Shown here in pieces: positions 20,935 to 29,722 of a stretch of 64,000 nt of DNA (positions are counted from its first letter, which is position 1; every line of letters starts with the position of its first letter). This DNA comes from DASYXT01 sp035934555. GTDB taxonomy: Bacteria; Verrucomicrobiota; Verrucomicrobiia; Limisphaerales; UBA8199. The stretch covers positions 1-64,000 of the forward strand of contig DASYXT010000075.1 of assembly GCA_035934555.1 (NCBI GenBank). The letters run 5' to 3'. A program made the translations under genes and the position numbers. Below the pieces are notes generated by a model. The model was given only the letters and a program-made list of their open reading frames with translations, was not told the origin of the DNA and did no database searches.

Positions 20935-21606
20935 TCAAACTGTCGTCGCCGCCCGCCGCTGCCACAACTCGCCTTTACCCGCCTCAAGCTCAGCGCGCGG
21001 CAGATTGCCTTCCGCTAGTGCGGCGTCGCTGTGCTGCGCGACGCGGTCGTAAAAGGCCAGGCCGAACTCGACCAACCCCGCCTGGTCCGGCTCCTGTTCC
21101 AGCATTTCGTAAAGGCGGTCCTCGGCCTTGCCGAACTGACCGGTGCGTTCGAAGTGCTGCATTAGTCGCGCCTGCGTTGCCAATGGCACCGCCGTCGTTC
21201 CCAGGGCACCGACGAGTTCGTCCACGCGTGGAACGAATTCCGGGCAATCATCCGGTTCGTCCCGGGCCAGCACTTCCAACAACAAGTGCAGCGCTTTCAG
21301 ATGATACGGCACGCTGTCCCTGCCTTCACCAGCGGCCAGGTCGCCCCGTTCCTTCAGCAGGGTGGCCAGCATAAGGGTCTTGTCGCGGGTAACCTGGGTC
21401 GGTTCGCTCTGAATTAATTTCGCCAGAAGCTCGGTGTCGCTCAGTGCCAGCAGCGCGTCCGCCCCGCTCCCAACCAGCTTGCGGAACTCATCGTCCGTGG
21501 CCAGCGCGGCTTCGCGCCAGTGTTGTTCACGCTTCAATCCCCGAATGCGCGCGAGCACTTCGAGAAACTCGTCCACCATCCGCAGGATGTAATCGCGACG
21601 AAGCAT
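20935..21606 (-). CDS. DUF6483-like helical protein
   Basis: This 223-residue all-helical cytoplasmic protein begins MLRRDYILRMVDEFLEVLARI, which resembles the start of the DUF6483 family. It continues with TPR-like helices (YHLKALHLLLEVL, GQFGKAEDRLYEMLE). No catalytic motif is visible. Its gene lies 10 bases after the Tyr/Gly-rich secreted protein gene and 33 bases before the DUF255 gene, all read leftward. The function is unknown. Confidence 0.7.
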   Translation of the reverse strand: MLRRDYILRMVDEFLEVLARIRGLKREQHWREAALATDDEFRKLVGSGADALLALSDTELLAKLIQSEPTQVTRDKTLMLATLLKERGDLAAGEGRDSVPYHLKALHLLLEVLARDEPDDCPEFVPRVDELVGALGTTAVPLATQARLMQHFERTGQFGKAEDRLYEMLEQEPDQAGLVEFGLAFYDRVAQHSDAALAEGNLPRAELEAGKGELWQRRAATTV

Positions 21607-21616
21607 TCAGCAGGGC

Positions 21617-22669
21617 TTAACGGCGCCCGCCACCGCCGCCGTGGGAGCCGCCACCTCCATGAAATCCACCCCCACCGCCACCACGAACTCCGCCCCCCGC
21701 GAATCCGCCCAGAGCATGGGCTCCACCCCCACGAACTCCGGCACCACCGAATCCGCCGGCAGCATGGAATCCGCCAAACGCCGGCCGGAATCCGCCGAAG
21801 TTGCGCATTGCGAACGCGCCGCTGCGAGCGGAGCCGCCGCGAAATCCGCCGCCCCCGACCGGTGCAAATGGGCTACGGGCGCCTGCGAAGTTGCGGCCGC
21901 CAACAAATCCACCATTTCGGAACCCATTATGGAAGCCGCCGCGGCCGAAAAAGCCGCGGTGATTAAACGCAAAACCTCGCTGGCCAAAATCATCAAAGTC
22001 GCCGAAGCGGTGACCGAACCCAAACCCGAACCCAAACGGATAGCCAAAATAGCCGCCGTAATATCCGGAGTATGGCCAACCGTAACAGTACGAGTTGTAA
22101 GCGTAGGGATAGCCGAACGGGTAATTATAGCCGCCATAGCCATACGTATAATATGGGTACGGATAAGTATAAGGATAAGCGTAAGAGGAATCAGAATAAG
22201 GGAGATAACCCGTTTGATCGGCCATCGGGTAAGCAGGCGCTGTGGAAAAATTCGAGTTCGGGTAAGCCATGCCGTAGTTGGGGTAGGCTGTTCCGTAACC
22301 AGACACCGGGGACTGCCCCACCACGCCGGTCTGACCAGCTTGAGCGGCCAGTTGCGCGTTGTGCTGCAACAGTGCCGTCAACACCTGGTCCGGGGCGCCG
22401 CGCTGCTTCAAGGCAATGATTTGGTCCGCCGTCAGATTAAACGTAATGCCTGAGCTCATGATATAGGCCTGGATGACCTGCGGGTCGACCTTGGCATCAA
22501 GCATCTTCTGAACGCCTGCCAGCCCCGGCGAACTCATGGTGATGGTCGCCGGCGTCTCGGACGCCGTCATCACCGCCTGACACGACAAGACAGGTAACAA
22601 CAATACGCCCACATTAACCATGGAGATGAAACCAACTCGACGGAGGAAACTTCGGACGAACGTCTTCAT
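21617..22669 (-). CDS. Tyr/Gly/Phe-rich low-complexity secreted protein
   Basis: This 350-residue protein has a signal peptide (residues 1-32). A short folded helical segment (about 45-105) contains GVQKMLDAKVDPQVIQAYI and ALKQRGAPDQVLTALLQHN. From about residue 115 it becomes low complexity: first Tyr/Pro/Gly repeats such as YPYTYPYPYYTYGYGGY, then Phe/Gly repeats, and finally almost pure Gly with His/Arg. The composition suggests a surface, matrix or adhesive protein. The repeats give long spurious frames on the other strand. The function is unknown. Confidence 0.75.
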   Translation of the reverse strand: MKTFVRSFLRRVGFISMVNVGVLLLPVLSCQAVMTASETPATITMSSPGLAGVQKMLDAKVDPQVIQAYIMSSGITFNLTADQIIALKQRGAPDQVLTALLQHNAQLAAQAGQTGVVGQSPVSGYGTAYPNYGMAYPNSNFSTAPAYPMADQTGYLPYSDSSYAYPYTYPYPYYTYGYGGYNYPFGYPYAYNSYCYGWPYSGYYGGYFGYPFGFGFGFGHRFGDFDDFGQRGFAFNHRGFFGRGGFHNGFRNGGFVGGRNFAGARSPFAPVGGGGFRGGSARSGAFAMRNFGGFRPAFGGFHAAGGFGGAGVRGGGAHALGGFAGGGVRGGGGGGFHGGGGSHGGGGGRR

Positions 22670-22821
22670 AACACAACGGCTTGATTGCCTTGGAGTACTG
22701 TCCCCCGATTATCGAGGTTGTCAAGGTCGGTAGCGGGGCATGGCCCGCAGCAATGTTCACCAGCCGAGCTTGGCTGCGAATCGGTCCTAACCGCGCCGAA
22801 ATGCTGGCTTGCTGTCAGCGC

Positions 22822-23391
22822 CTACCGCCCCAGGTCTGGTTTCTCGATAAATGCGTAGCAAAGCAGGTGGCAGAGCGTCATTTGTGTATCCTCGACGCGG
22901 CCGTAATGGGTATCATTAATGGTCAAGACTTCCTGGGCAATTTCCGCCATTCGGCCGCGTTTGGCGCCCACTATCGCCACCGTCCGCAACCCATGTTGCT
23001 TGCCCCACTCGAGCGCCTTGACACAATTAGGTGAGCTGCCCGAAACGCTCAACGCGATGGCGATATCTCCAGGGCGCGCATAATTCTGCAACTGGCCGGC
23101 GAACACATCCTCGTAAGCATAGTCGTTGGCCAGAGCCGTCAACCAGCTCACGTTGTCGTTCAGTGAAAGCACCCGGAAGCGCCGGCCGACCTTATCCGAG
23201 GCTGATTTGCCCAGGTCTGTCGCCCAATGTGAAGCGTTAGCGGCGCTGCCCCCGTTTCCGAACACAAAAATCTGCCGGTCCTCGCGAAGCGCCGCTTGCA
23301 GCAACTCGAGCACCCGGAGCACACCCGCAACTGGCAACGATGCCAGGGCGGCCTGTTGCGCCTGCAGATAATTGGCGACCCAATCTTTCAT
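22822..23391 (-). CDS. SIS-domain sugar-phosphate isomerase (GmhA-like)
   Basis: This 189-residue cytoplasmic protein resembles sedoheptulose-7-phosphate isomerase. FVFGNGGSAANASHWATDL is the phosphosugar-binding SIS motif, LTALANDYAYEDVF matches the GmhA signature, and ALSVSGSSPNCVKALEWGK is the second phosphate loop. The glutamate in GRVEDTQMTLCHLLCYAF matches the family's C-terminal helix. The start at 23391 (MKDWVANYL) is preferred to 23508 because the upstream residues lack family likeness. No heptose or LPS genes flank it, so the exact substrate is inferred. Confidence 0.85.
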   Translation of the reverse strand: MKDWVANYLQAQQAALASLPVAGVLRVLELLQAALREDRQIFVFGNGGSAANASHWATDLGKSASDKVGRRFRVLSLNDNVSWLTALANDYAYEDVFAGQLQNYARPGDIAIALSVSGSSPNCVKALEWGKQHGLRTVAIVGAKRGRMAEIAQEVLTINDTHYGRVEDTQMTLCHLLCYAFIEKPDLGR

Positions 23392-23532
23392 CGCCCGTTG
23401 AGCATACGTTGGAGCGGATCCTTTGTCAGTGCCTTTTGCATGGAGTTTGCCAACCCCACTCGCGCGGAGGTTTAAATACACGATGCATTCCTTGACACTG
23501 CCGCCCATTTTCGTGCAAAGTTCACCGGGTTT

Positions 23533-23694
23533 ATGGATGTTAAGCGAGAAAGGGAGCGTTACTACTTGTTGCCCGGGATGGGCGGCAGCAACTTGCGCCG
23601 CAAGCGCAAACTGATTTTGCAGTGGTCCTTGGCCGCTGGGTTAGTGGTATCGGTCGTTGTGGCCTGCGTTCTGTATTGGATGAGCACGCAATAG
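23533..23694 (+). CDS. Small single-pass membrane protein, 53 residues
   Basis: The frame starts at the ATG at 23533 and stops at 23692-23694. The N-terminus is polar and basic (MDVKRERERYYLLPGMGGSN), followed by RRKRK and one clear membrane helix (WSLAAGLVVSVVVACVLYWM). Its positive-inside charge, sensible length and position between two divergent or co-oriented genes support a real gene. The YYLLPGMGG stretch looks constrained. It ends 48 bases before the XdhC-like gene. The function is unknown. Confidence 0.65.
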   Translation: MDVKRERERYYLLPGMGGSNLRRKRKLILQWSLAAGLVVSVVVACVLYWMSTQ

Positions 23695-23742
23695 CCTGCC
23701 AGCGGCTTTTTTTGCCGCTCTCACATCCTGCCCCGGAACCGC

Positions 23743-24705
23743 ATGAACGATCCTGTCTTCGATGGATTGGCGCAAGCCGCCCGCCAGGGCGAACCAGTCG
23801 CGTTGGGGATTATTTGCGGAGTCAAAGGTTCGAGTCCTCAAAAACTGGGCGCCAAAGCACTGTTTTACCCGGATGGCCGGATTCGGGGCACTCTGGGCGG
23901 CGGCTGTCTCGAAGCCGAGATTCAGCGACGGGCTATCGAGACGCTGCGCACGGGCCAATCTGCACGTTTCGATCTCGTGCTTGACCACGATTTCGGCTGG
24001 GATGACGGCCTGATCTGTGGCGGGAAAGTCGAGGGCGTCATTTTACCCAACGCGCAAAGGGCCGGAGAGCCGTTTTGGACGACGCTGCGTGAGCGCAATC
24101 GCATGCTCCATTGGGGCGTTCGCCCAGATTTCAATCTGCACATCGAGGTTGGTGACCAGGACCAAAAGAACGCGTCGAGCGATAAAGCCTGGCTGTACGA
24201 GGAAACCGTCTCACCACCTTCGGTGCTGTGGATTGCCGGCGCTGGTCATATCGCGCAGGCGGTTGCGCCTTTGGCCGCGCAGTTGGACTTTGCCGTGTCT
24301 GTTCTCGACGATCGCCCGGCTCTGCTCAACGACCAATTCTTCCCGCCCGGCGTGACTTTGCAGGCCGACGGCTGGGACAACCTGCTCGCGCTGACCCCAC
24401 CGGACCGCCCCAGCTTCGGCCTGATCGTCACACGCGGGCATCGTCACGATGCCCTGGTGCTGCGCAGCTGGCTGCGCAAACCGTTCGTGTTCCTGGGAAT
24501 GATCGGCAGCTCGCGAAAGGCCCGCATCATTCGCGACCACTTCCTGGCGGAAAAACTCGCCACGACGGCCGACTGGGAACGGGTAGCCTGCCCGGTCGGC
24601 TTGCCGATCCGCTCGCAAAGCGTGATGGAGATCGCCGTCAGTATTATGGCGCAGTTCATCCAAAAACGGGCCGAACTGGCCAAAGCTTCCCAATCATCCC
24701 AGTAG
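23743..24705 (+). CDS. XdhC/CoxI-family molybdoenzyme maturation-like protein
   Basis: In this 320-residue protein the N-terminal XdhC domain has GEPVALGIICGVKGSSPQKL and GTLGGGCLEAEIQRRAIE. The C-terminal Rossmann domain has LWIAGAGHIAQAVAPLAAQL, IVTRGHRHDALVL and FLGMIGSSRKARII. Relatives insert or sulfurate the molybdenum cofactor of xanthine dehydrogenase and CO dehydrogenase-type enzymes. No molybdoenzyme gene is in the window, so the partner is unknown. The usual GLxIGxxxPxEIAVSI motif reads GLPIRSQSVMEIAVSI here. Confidence 0.9.
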   Translation: MNDPVFDGLAQAARQGEPVALGIICGVKGSSPQKLGAKALFYPDGRIRGTLGGGCLEAEIQRRAIETLRTGQSARFDLVLDHDFGWDDGLICGGKVEGVILPNAQRAGEPFWTTLRERNRMLHWGVRPDFNLHIEVGDQDQKNASSDKAWLYEETVSPPSVLWIAGAGHIAQAVAPLAAQLDFAVSVLDDRPALLNDQFFPPGVTLQADGWDNLLALTPPDRPSFGLIVTRGHRHDALVLRSWLRKPFVFLGMIGSSRKARIIRDHFLAEKLATTADWERVACPVGLPIRSQSVMEIAVSIMAQFIQKRAELAKASQSSQ

Positions 24706-24753
24706 TATCCCTCGTAAGCTACGCTTGCAAATAACTCCAGCGGGGCTAATATC

Positions 24754-27258
24754 ATGAAAGCCCGTATGTGTTTGTCTGGAGTTCTGAACCTGCCTTCCTT
24801 CAGGTATCATTTCCTTTCCCGTCCATTGTCAGGGGTTGGCGATCCCAAGCCAGCGGCCGGAGCATTCAACAATCCAAAATCCAAAATCGAAAACTGGCTC
24901 ATCGGCTGTGCCCTTGGTTTGGCCGTCGTTCTCGCCCCGAGTCAGGCCTTGGCTCAGCCCGCGACCTTTGGCGGGAGCGCGCAGCACACCGGGCAGTATT
25001 CGCCGGCGGCGCAGCACTTGAACCAGGTTCACTGGAGCACCCGCATCGACACGACGAGTACGGGAGCGAGCTCGCATTATGGCGCACCGCTGGTCACACC
25101 CGCCAATACGGTGCTGGTTCCGGTGCGCAGTGCGACCGGGTACGGCGTGAAGGCGTTTGACGGCGCCACCGGCAGGCTGAAGTACACGTTGACCAGCGAT
25201 TACCTCCTGCCGAGCTACAATTGGGTGCCGGTGTATCAACCCGTGCTGGCGATGCCGCCCAGTGGTCCCCGGCTTTACTATCCCGGCGCGGGCGGCACGG
25301 TCTATTACATCGAAAATCCTGATTCGGATACTCCGGGCTCACCTGTGCAGCAGTGTTTCTACATGCCGTTAGCGGACTACCATACTAACGCCGCGGCCTT
25401 TAACAGCACGGTATTTGTAAATACGGCTCTTACGGCCGATACCAATGGCGCCGTTTTCTTCGGGTTCCGCGTGCAGACCAACGGCGCGCCCGCCCCGCTC
25501 AGCACCACCAACGGCGGCTACGCCCGCCTGGCCCCCGAGGGCACCGCCACTTACGTGCTGGCTGGCGCCGCGGCGGGTGACCACCTTATCGGCCGGGACA
25601 GCCACAATTGCGCGCCGGCGCTGAGCAACGACGGCACCACTCTCTATGTGCCGGTGAAAGCCTTCAGCACGGCGAATTATGGGTATCTGCTCGGGCTGGA
25701 CACGACCACTTTGGTGACCAAATACAAAGTCTTCTTGAAAGACCCACGCAACGGCAACCCGGCCGGCCTTCTGGACGACAGCACCGCCTCGCCAGTGGTC
25801 GCGCCGGATGGGGATGTCTTTTACGGCGTGTTTGGCAATCCGAACAACGGGTCACGCGGGTTCCTGCTGCACTTCAGCAGCGACCTGGCCGTTGAAAAAC
25901 CGCCCGGCGCCTTCGGTTGGGACAACACACCGGCGCTGGTGCCACGCAGCATGGTGCCCGCCTATACCGGGAGTTCAGACTACCTGCTTTTTAGCAAATA
26001 TAACAACTATGCCGGCAATACGGATGGGGATGGGATCAATCGCCTCGCGCTGTTGGACCCAAACGCGACGCAGTTGGACCCGCACCCGACAGCGCCGGGG
26101 CTCGTCGAAATGCGGGAAGTTTTGACGGTGCTGGGCTGCACGCCCGATGCGGAGTATCAGGGCAGTGTCTATCCGTATGCCGTGCGCGAATGGTGCATCA
26201 ACGCTTCCGCCGTCAACCCCGCCACCGATAGCATCCTCATGCCGAGCGAGGACGGGCGGATTTACCGTTGGGACCTGGCATCGAACGCCTTGACTGAAAG
26301 CCTGGTGCTGGGCACCGGACTAGGTGAGCCTTACGTGCCGGCGGTGGTTGGACCTGACGGCACTGTTTATACGTTGAACGGGGGTACGCTGTTCGCTCTC
26401 GGCGGTTGGACCAATATCTCCGTCGCTGTGTATTCATCCACGCCGGACCAGCGGCGCGTCGTTACGGGCCAGCCCGTCACCTTCACGGCCGTGGTCACCA
26501 ATCTCAATGCCCTCGGGCCCGCGCCCACCGGCACAATCACATTTCAAGACCTGACCTATTTGGGTCTCAGCGCCACCAACCGCACGCTCGCCAGCGCTGT
26601 CCCGCTCACCAATGGGCTTGCGGCCGTGACCGTTCCCGACCTGCTGGCCGCCAGCAACTGTTTGGGGAACCATTTCATCACCGCGACGTACAGCGGCGAT
26701 ACGAACTTTTCCTCGGCCAGTGCCACCCGGGTGCAAAAGGTTCATGCGAGCGCCTCGGCCCTTGTTTTGACTTCCACCGGACCGGTTCCCACGTCCCAGG
26801 CGGTAACCTTTTCGGCTACGGTCGCCCCAACCTCACCGTTCGCCGGCACGCCCACGGGCATGCTCGCCTTTTGGGATGGGACGAATTTTCTGGCGCAGTT
26901 CCCGCTGGATACCAATGGGACGGCCACATTGACGTTAACCAACCTTGCTGGTGCCAGCCATGCCCTCAGAGCGACCTACGCCTCGGACACCCAGTTTGAT
27001 TGCAGCAGCCAGGCTCTGATTGGCATGCCGCCGACGCTGGTTGAATTCAGAAACGCGGCGAACGGGTCCATTCAACTCTCGTTCACCAATATTAGCGGGG
27101 CTCCGTTTTCGATCTTGAGTTCATCGGTTCTTGCGGTGCCTTTGGCGGACTGGGCCAACCTGGGTGCCGCGATTGAGGCGCAGCCTGGACAATTCCAGTT
27201 CATCGATTCCTCGCTTTCGAACCAATTGCAGGGCTTCTACCGCGTCCGTTCTCCGTGA
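24754..27258 (+). CDS. Secreted PQQ-propeller-like protein with two Ig-like repeats
   Basis: This 834-residue protein has an unusually long N-terminus before the signal peptide core (LIGCALGLAVVLAPSQALAQ, about residues 50-68), so the true start may be internal. Residues 70-550 form a beta-propeller-like region (GTVYTLNGGTLFALGG, SEDGRIYRWDL). Two Big_3-type Ig-like domains (about 555-650 and 660-750) follow, with PTGTITFQD and PTGMLAFWDG. The C-terminal 70 residues end in GFYRVRSP, a tail seen on many Verrucomicrobia secreted proteins. Its stop overlaps a GTG that could start the next frame. Confidence 0.75.
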   Translation: MKARMCLSGVLNLPSFRYHFLSRPLSGVGDPKPAAGAFNNPKSKIENWLIGCALGLAVVLAPSQALAQPATFGGSAQHTGQYSPAAQHLNQVHWSTRIDTTSTGASSHYGAPLVTPANTVLVPVRSATGYGVKAFDGATGRLKYTLTSDYLLPSYNWVPVYQPVLAMPPSGPRLYYPGAGGTVYYIENPDSDTPGSPVQQCFYMPLADYHTNAAAFNSTVFVNTALTADTNGAVFFGFRVQTNGAPAPLSTTNGGYARLAPEGTATYVLAGAAAGDHLIGRDSHNCAPALSNDGTTLYVPVKAFSTANYGYLLGLDTTTLVTKYKVFLKDPRNGNPAGLLDDSTASPVVAPDGDVFYGVFGNPNNGSRGFLLHFSSDLAVEKPPGAFGWDNTPALVPRSMVPAYTGSSDYLLFSKYNNYAGNTDGDGINRLALLDPNATQLDPHPTAPGLVEMREVLTVLGCTPDAEYQGSVYPYAVREWCINASAVNPATDSILMPSEDGRIYRWDLASNALTESLVLGTGLGEPYVPAVVGPDGTVYTLNGGTLFALGGWTNISVAVYSSTPDQRRVVTGQPVTFTAVVTNLNALGPAPTGTITFQDLTYLGLSATNRTLASAVPLTNGLAAVTVPDLLAASNCLGNHFITATYSGDTNFSSASATRVQKVHASASALVLTSTGPVPTSQAVTFSATVAPTSPFAGTPTGMLAFWDGTNFLAQFPLDTNGTATLTLTNLAGASHALRATYASDTQFDCSSQALIGMPPTLVEFRNAANGSIQLSFTNISGAPFSILSSSVLAVPLADWANLGAAIEAQPGQFQFIDSSLSNQLQGFYRVRSP

Positions 27259-27281
27259 GCCGGAAACCTCAATGCCTGTAC

Positions 27282-28580
27282 ATGGCGCGGCGCATGCCTG
27301 TCCTGCCCGGTTTGGGCGTGCTGCTGGTGGCCTGCGTCGGCAGCGCTTTGGCCCAGGACCAGTTGAGTGAATTTGACGAAAACGTCATACATTACTCTGC
27401 GACCAACGGCTTGCACGACCCGGTGGCTCAACTTCAAAGCCGGCTGGCTCACGATAAGGCCAAACTGGAATATGACGCGGTGCGCGGGTATTTGCCGGGG
27501 TTGCTGAGGGCACTGAAGGTGCCGGTTTCTTCCCAGAGCCTGGTGTTTTCTAAAACGAGTTCTCAAGCCGAGTTTACAAGCCCTCGAACGCCGCGGGCGC
27601 TTTATTTCTCCGACGAGGTTTATGTCGGTTGGGCACCGGGGGCCAAGGTGATCGACCTCGCGGCGGTGGACCCGCAACAAGGGCCAATCTTCTACACTCT
27701 CAGCCAGAACGCATCCCGGCCGCCGCAATTCACGCGGCGCAACGATTGCCTCCAATGTCATCTCGGCCCAAAAACCATCAACGTGCCGGGACTCCTGGTG
27801 CGCTCGGCTTTTACGGCGCCAGACGGCTCAGCCTTGGGGCAGGTAACCGACTTTGTCAGCGGCCATAACTCGCCTCTGGAAGCTCGTTGGGGCGGGTGGT
27901 ACGTCACGGGGACCCATGCGGGGATGAGGCACCGCGGCAATATCTTTTCTGAGGACCCCGCACATCCGGAACGACAGGACCTGTCGGCAGGCGCAAACGT
28001 GACGGACCTGCGCACCCGCTTCGATACCCGGCCCTATTTATCCGCTGATAGCGACATCGTGGCGCTTCTGGTTCTCGAGCATGCCGTACGCATGCAGAAC
28101 CTGATTACCCATGCCAGCTACGAAACCCGGTGTGCCTTGGCGCAGGGCGGCAGTTGGGCTCAGGCACGCATTGAGCAGGCCGGCGAGTTATTGCTCGAGT
28201 ACATGCTGTTCCGAAATGAAGCGCCGCTGCGCGGCCAGGTGAAAGGCACCTCTAAATTCGCCAGTGAATTTCAAGCCGCCGGCCCGTTCACGGCTGATGG
28301 CCGGTCCTTGCGACAACTCGACCTCCGCACTCGTCTGTTCCGGTTCCCCTGCAGTTACCTGGTGTATTCACCCAGTGTTGATGCTTTGCCCGCGCCGCTG
28401 CGGCATTATTTATGGCGGCGCCTCGAAGAAGTGCTGACGGGTCGCGATCACCACCCGATTTACGGCACCCTCACGGTTCAGGATAGGCTCGAGGTGCTGG
28501 AAATTTTGCGGGAAACCAAACCGGAATTTGCGGCCTGGCTCAGCCACGAGCACGCGGGAGATAAGGTCGTCCGCCGCTAG
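27282..28580 (+). CDS. Exported protein with one c-type heme motif (CLQCH)
   Basis: This 432-residue protein has a signal peptide (MARRMPVLPGLGVLLVACVG, ending ALAQ) and a single CxxCH heme-attachment site (RNDCLQCHLGPKTINVPG, about residue 165). No second heme site or familiar cytochrome fold is recognisable. The C-terminal half is helical, with HPIYGTLTVQDRLEVLEILR. The start at 27282 is chosen over the GTG at 27255 and over 27294 because it gives a complete signal peptide. The product would be a periplasmic monoheme protein of unknown role. Its stop abuts that of the convergent small gene. Confidence 0.7.
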   Translation: MARRMPVLPGLGVLLVACVGSALAQDQLSEFDENVIHYSATNGLHDPVAQLQSRLAHDKAKLEYDAVRGYLPGLLRALKVPVSSQSLVFSKTSSQAEFTSPRTPRALYFSDEVYVGWAPGAKVIDLAAVDPQQGPIFYTLSQNASRPPQFTRRNDCLQCHLGPKTINVPGLLVRSAFTAPDGSALGQVTDFVSGHNSPLEARWGGWYVTGTHAGMRHRGNIFSEDPAHPERQDLSAGANVTDLRTRFDTRPYLSADSDIVALLVLEHAVRMQNLITHASYETRCALAQGGSWAQARIEQAGELLLEYMLFRNEAPLRGQVKGTSKFASEFQAAGPFTADGRSLRQLDLRTRLFRFPCSYLVYSPSVDALPAPLRHYLWRRLEEVLTGRDHHPIYGTLTVQDRLEVLEILRETKPEFAAWLSHEHAGDKVVRR

Positions 28581-28763
28581 CTAGCTGATCGCCTGTGCCG
28601 TGCGCCACATGACCTGCTCGGGCCATGGGTGCTTCCAAGCTTTGTGAGTCAGGCGCTGTAACTCCTGCAAGGCCCGCACGGGCTGGCCCATCCGCAGCCA
28701 GGTCTCCGCACTCCTTACCCGCACGGCATCTTTGACTCGCAGATCACTCTTGGGCTTCCTCAT
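28581..28763 (-). CDS. Small helical protein, 60 residues
   Basis: The reading frame begins MRKPKSDLRVKDAVRVRSAE and continues with a TPR-like helix pair (WLRMGQPVRALQELQRL) and KHPWPEQVMWRTAQ. The sequence looks like a genuine short protein: helix-forming, balanced in charge, with a single TPR-like unit. Its stop abuts the stop of the convergent heme-type gene without any gap. The function is unknown. Confidence 0.6.
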   Translation of the reverse strand: MRKPKSDLRVKDAVRVRSAETWLRMGQPVRALQELQRLTHKAWKHPWPEQVMWRTAQAIS

Positions 28764-28851
28764 ACTCGCGGCCCTATCCTACACCGGTCGTACGGGAGAG
28801 AAAATGGGGCAATGTCCCTACCTCACGGGACCGGGGACGGGTGCGGCGGCG

Positions 28852-29493
28852 TTACGCGCGGGCCGCACGTGATTTGCGTTTGGCGGCTGGGCGTGAGGTG
28901 GCAAGCCGAGCCAACTGGCGCTTCGCGGCCGCCAATTCCGCACGCAAGGTGTCCATCTCGCTTTTGACCTGCCGATGCTCCGCGCGCAAGTCGCGGACTT
29001 CGAGGGAACGGCGGCGCAATTCCAACTGCGAAACCACGTGCCGCGCGAGGATCACCAGCGCCTGCTTTTGTTCAGGCCGCAGTTGGCGCGGAGCCTTATC
29101 AATGACGCACAATGTGCCCAAGGCGTAGCCATCCGGCGTGATCAGCGGCGCGCCGGCGTAGAAACGGATTCTGGGTTCTTCAAGTACCAGCGGGTTATTG
29201 GCAAAACGGGCGTCTCTCGTCGCGTCCGGCACGATGAACAGCTCGCTTTGCCGAATCGCATGGTCGCAGAAGGAGATTTCGCGGGTGGTTTCTTTGACGG
29301 TGATGCCCACCTTCGATTTGAACCATTGCCGGTTTTCATCGACCAGCGAAATCAAGGCGATGGGCGCCTCACAAATACGCGCCGCCAGCTCGGTTAAATC
29401 GTCAAACACCTCTTCCGGCACGGTGTCCAGCACTTCGTACTGCCATAGCACCTTGAGCCGTTTCGCTTCTGTTTGCCCGTTCGGCACACTCAT
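28852..29493 (-). CDS. GAF-domain sensory protein
   Basis: This 213-residue cytoplasmic protein has a GAF domain at about residues 10-160: EAKRLKVLWQYEVLDTVPEE, then FDDLTELAARICEAPIALIS and ENRQWFKSKVGI, and ending GTLCVIDKAPRQLRPEQ. It resembles the GAF module that precedes many histidine kinases and GGDEF proteins. The C-terminal 50 residues are a basic coiled coil rather than an enzyme domain, so this is a stand-alone GAF protein. The start at 29493 is chosen because the GAF family motif begins about 10 residues later and upstream codons are not conserved-looking. Confidence 0.85.
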   Translation of the reverse strand: MSVPNGQTEAKRLKVLWQYEVLDTVPEEVFDDLTELAARICEAPIALISLVDENRQWFKSKVGITVKETTREISFCDHAIRQSELFIVPDATRDARFANNPLVLEEPRIRFYAGAPLITPDGYALGTLCVIDKAPRQLRPEQKQALVILARHVVSQLELRRRSLEVRDLRAEHRQVKSEMDTLRAELAAAKRQLARLATSRPAAKRKSRAARA

Positions 29494-29722
29494 GATAACG
29501 CCCAGTTGCCTCAAAGGTAATGAATTGGCAACCGTTGGCAATACTGTTTTTGCCATTCCGGAAAGATTAGCCCGGTTGATGATAGGTGGAAAGCGCCCGC
29601 GTGATGATGATAGCGAGTGGTTGATAGTAGGTGCGACCGCCCTCCCATCCTGGTCAATCATCAATTGTCAATTTCCCGTTGCCCGGTTGACCCATTCCGG
29701 TCCGCACAGTAATCTCTGGCCC

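Noticed and set aside
29198..29722. N-terminal extension of the two-helix membrane protein
   Set aside because: It is antisense to the GAF gene and reads as unnatural sequence. A membrane helix appears only after the GTG at 29723.
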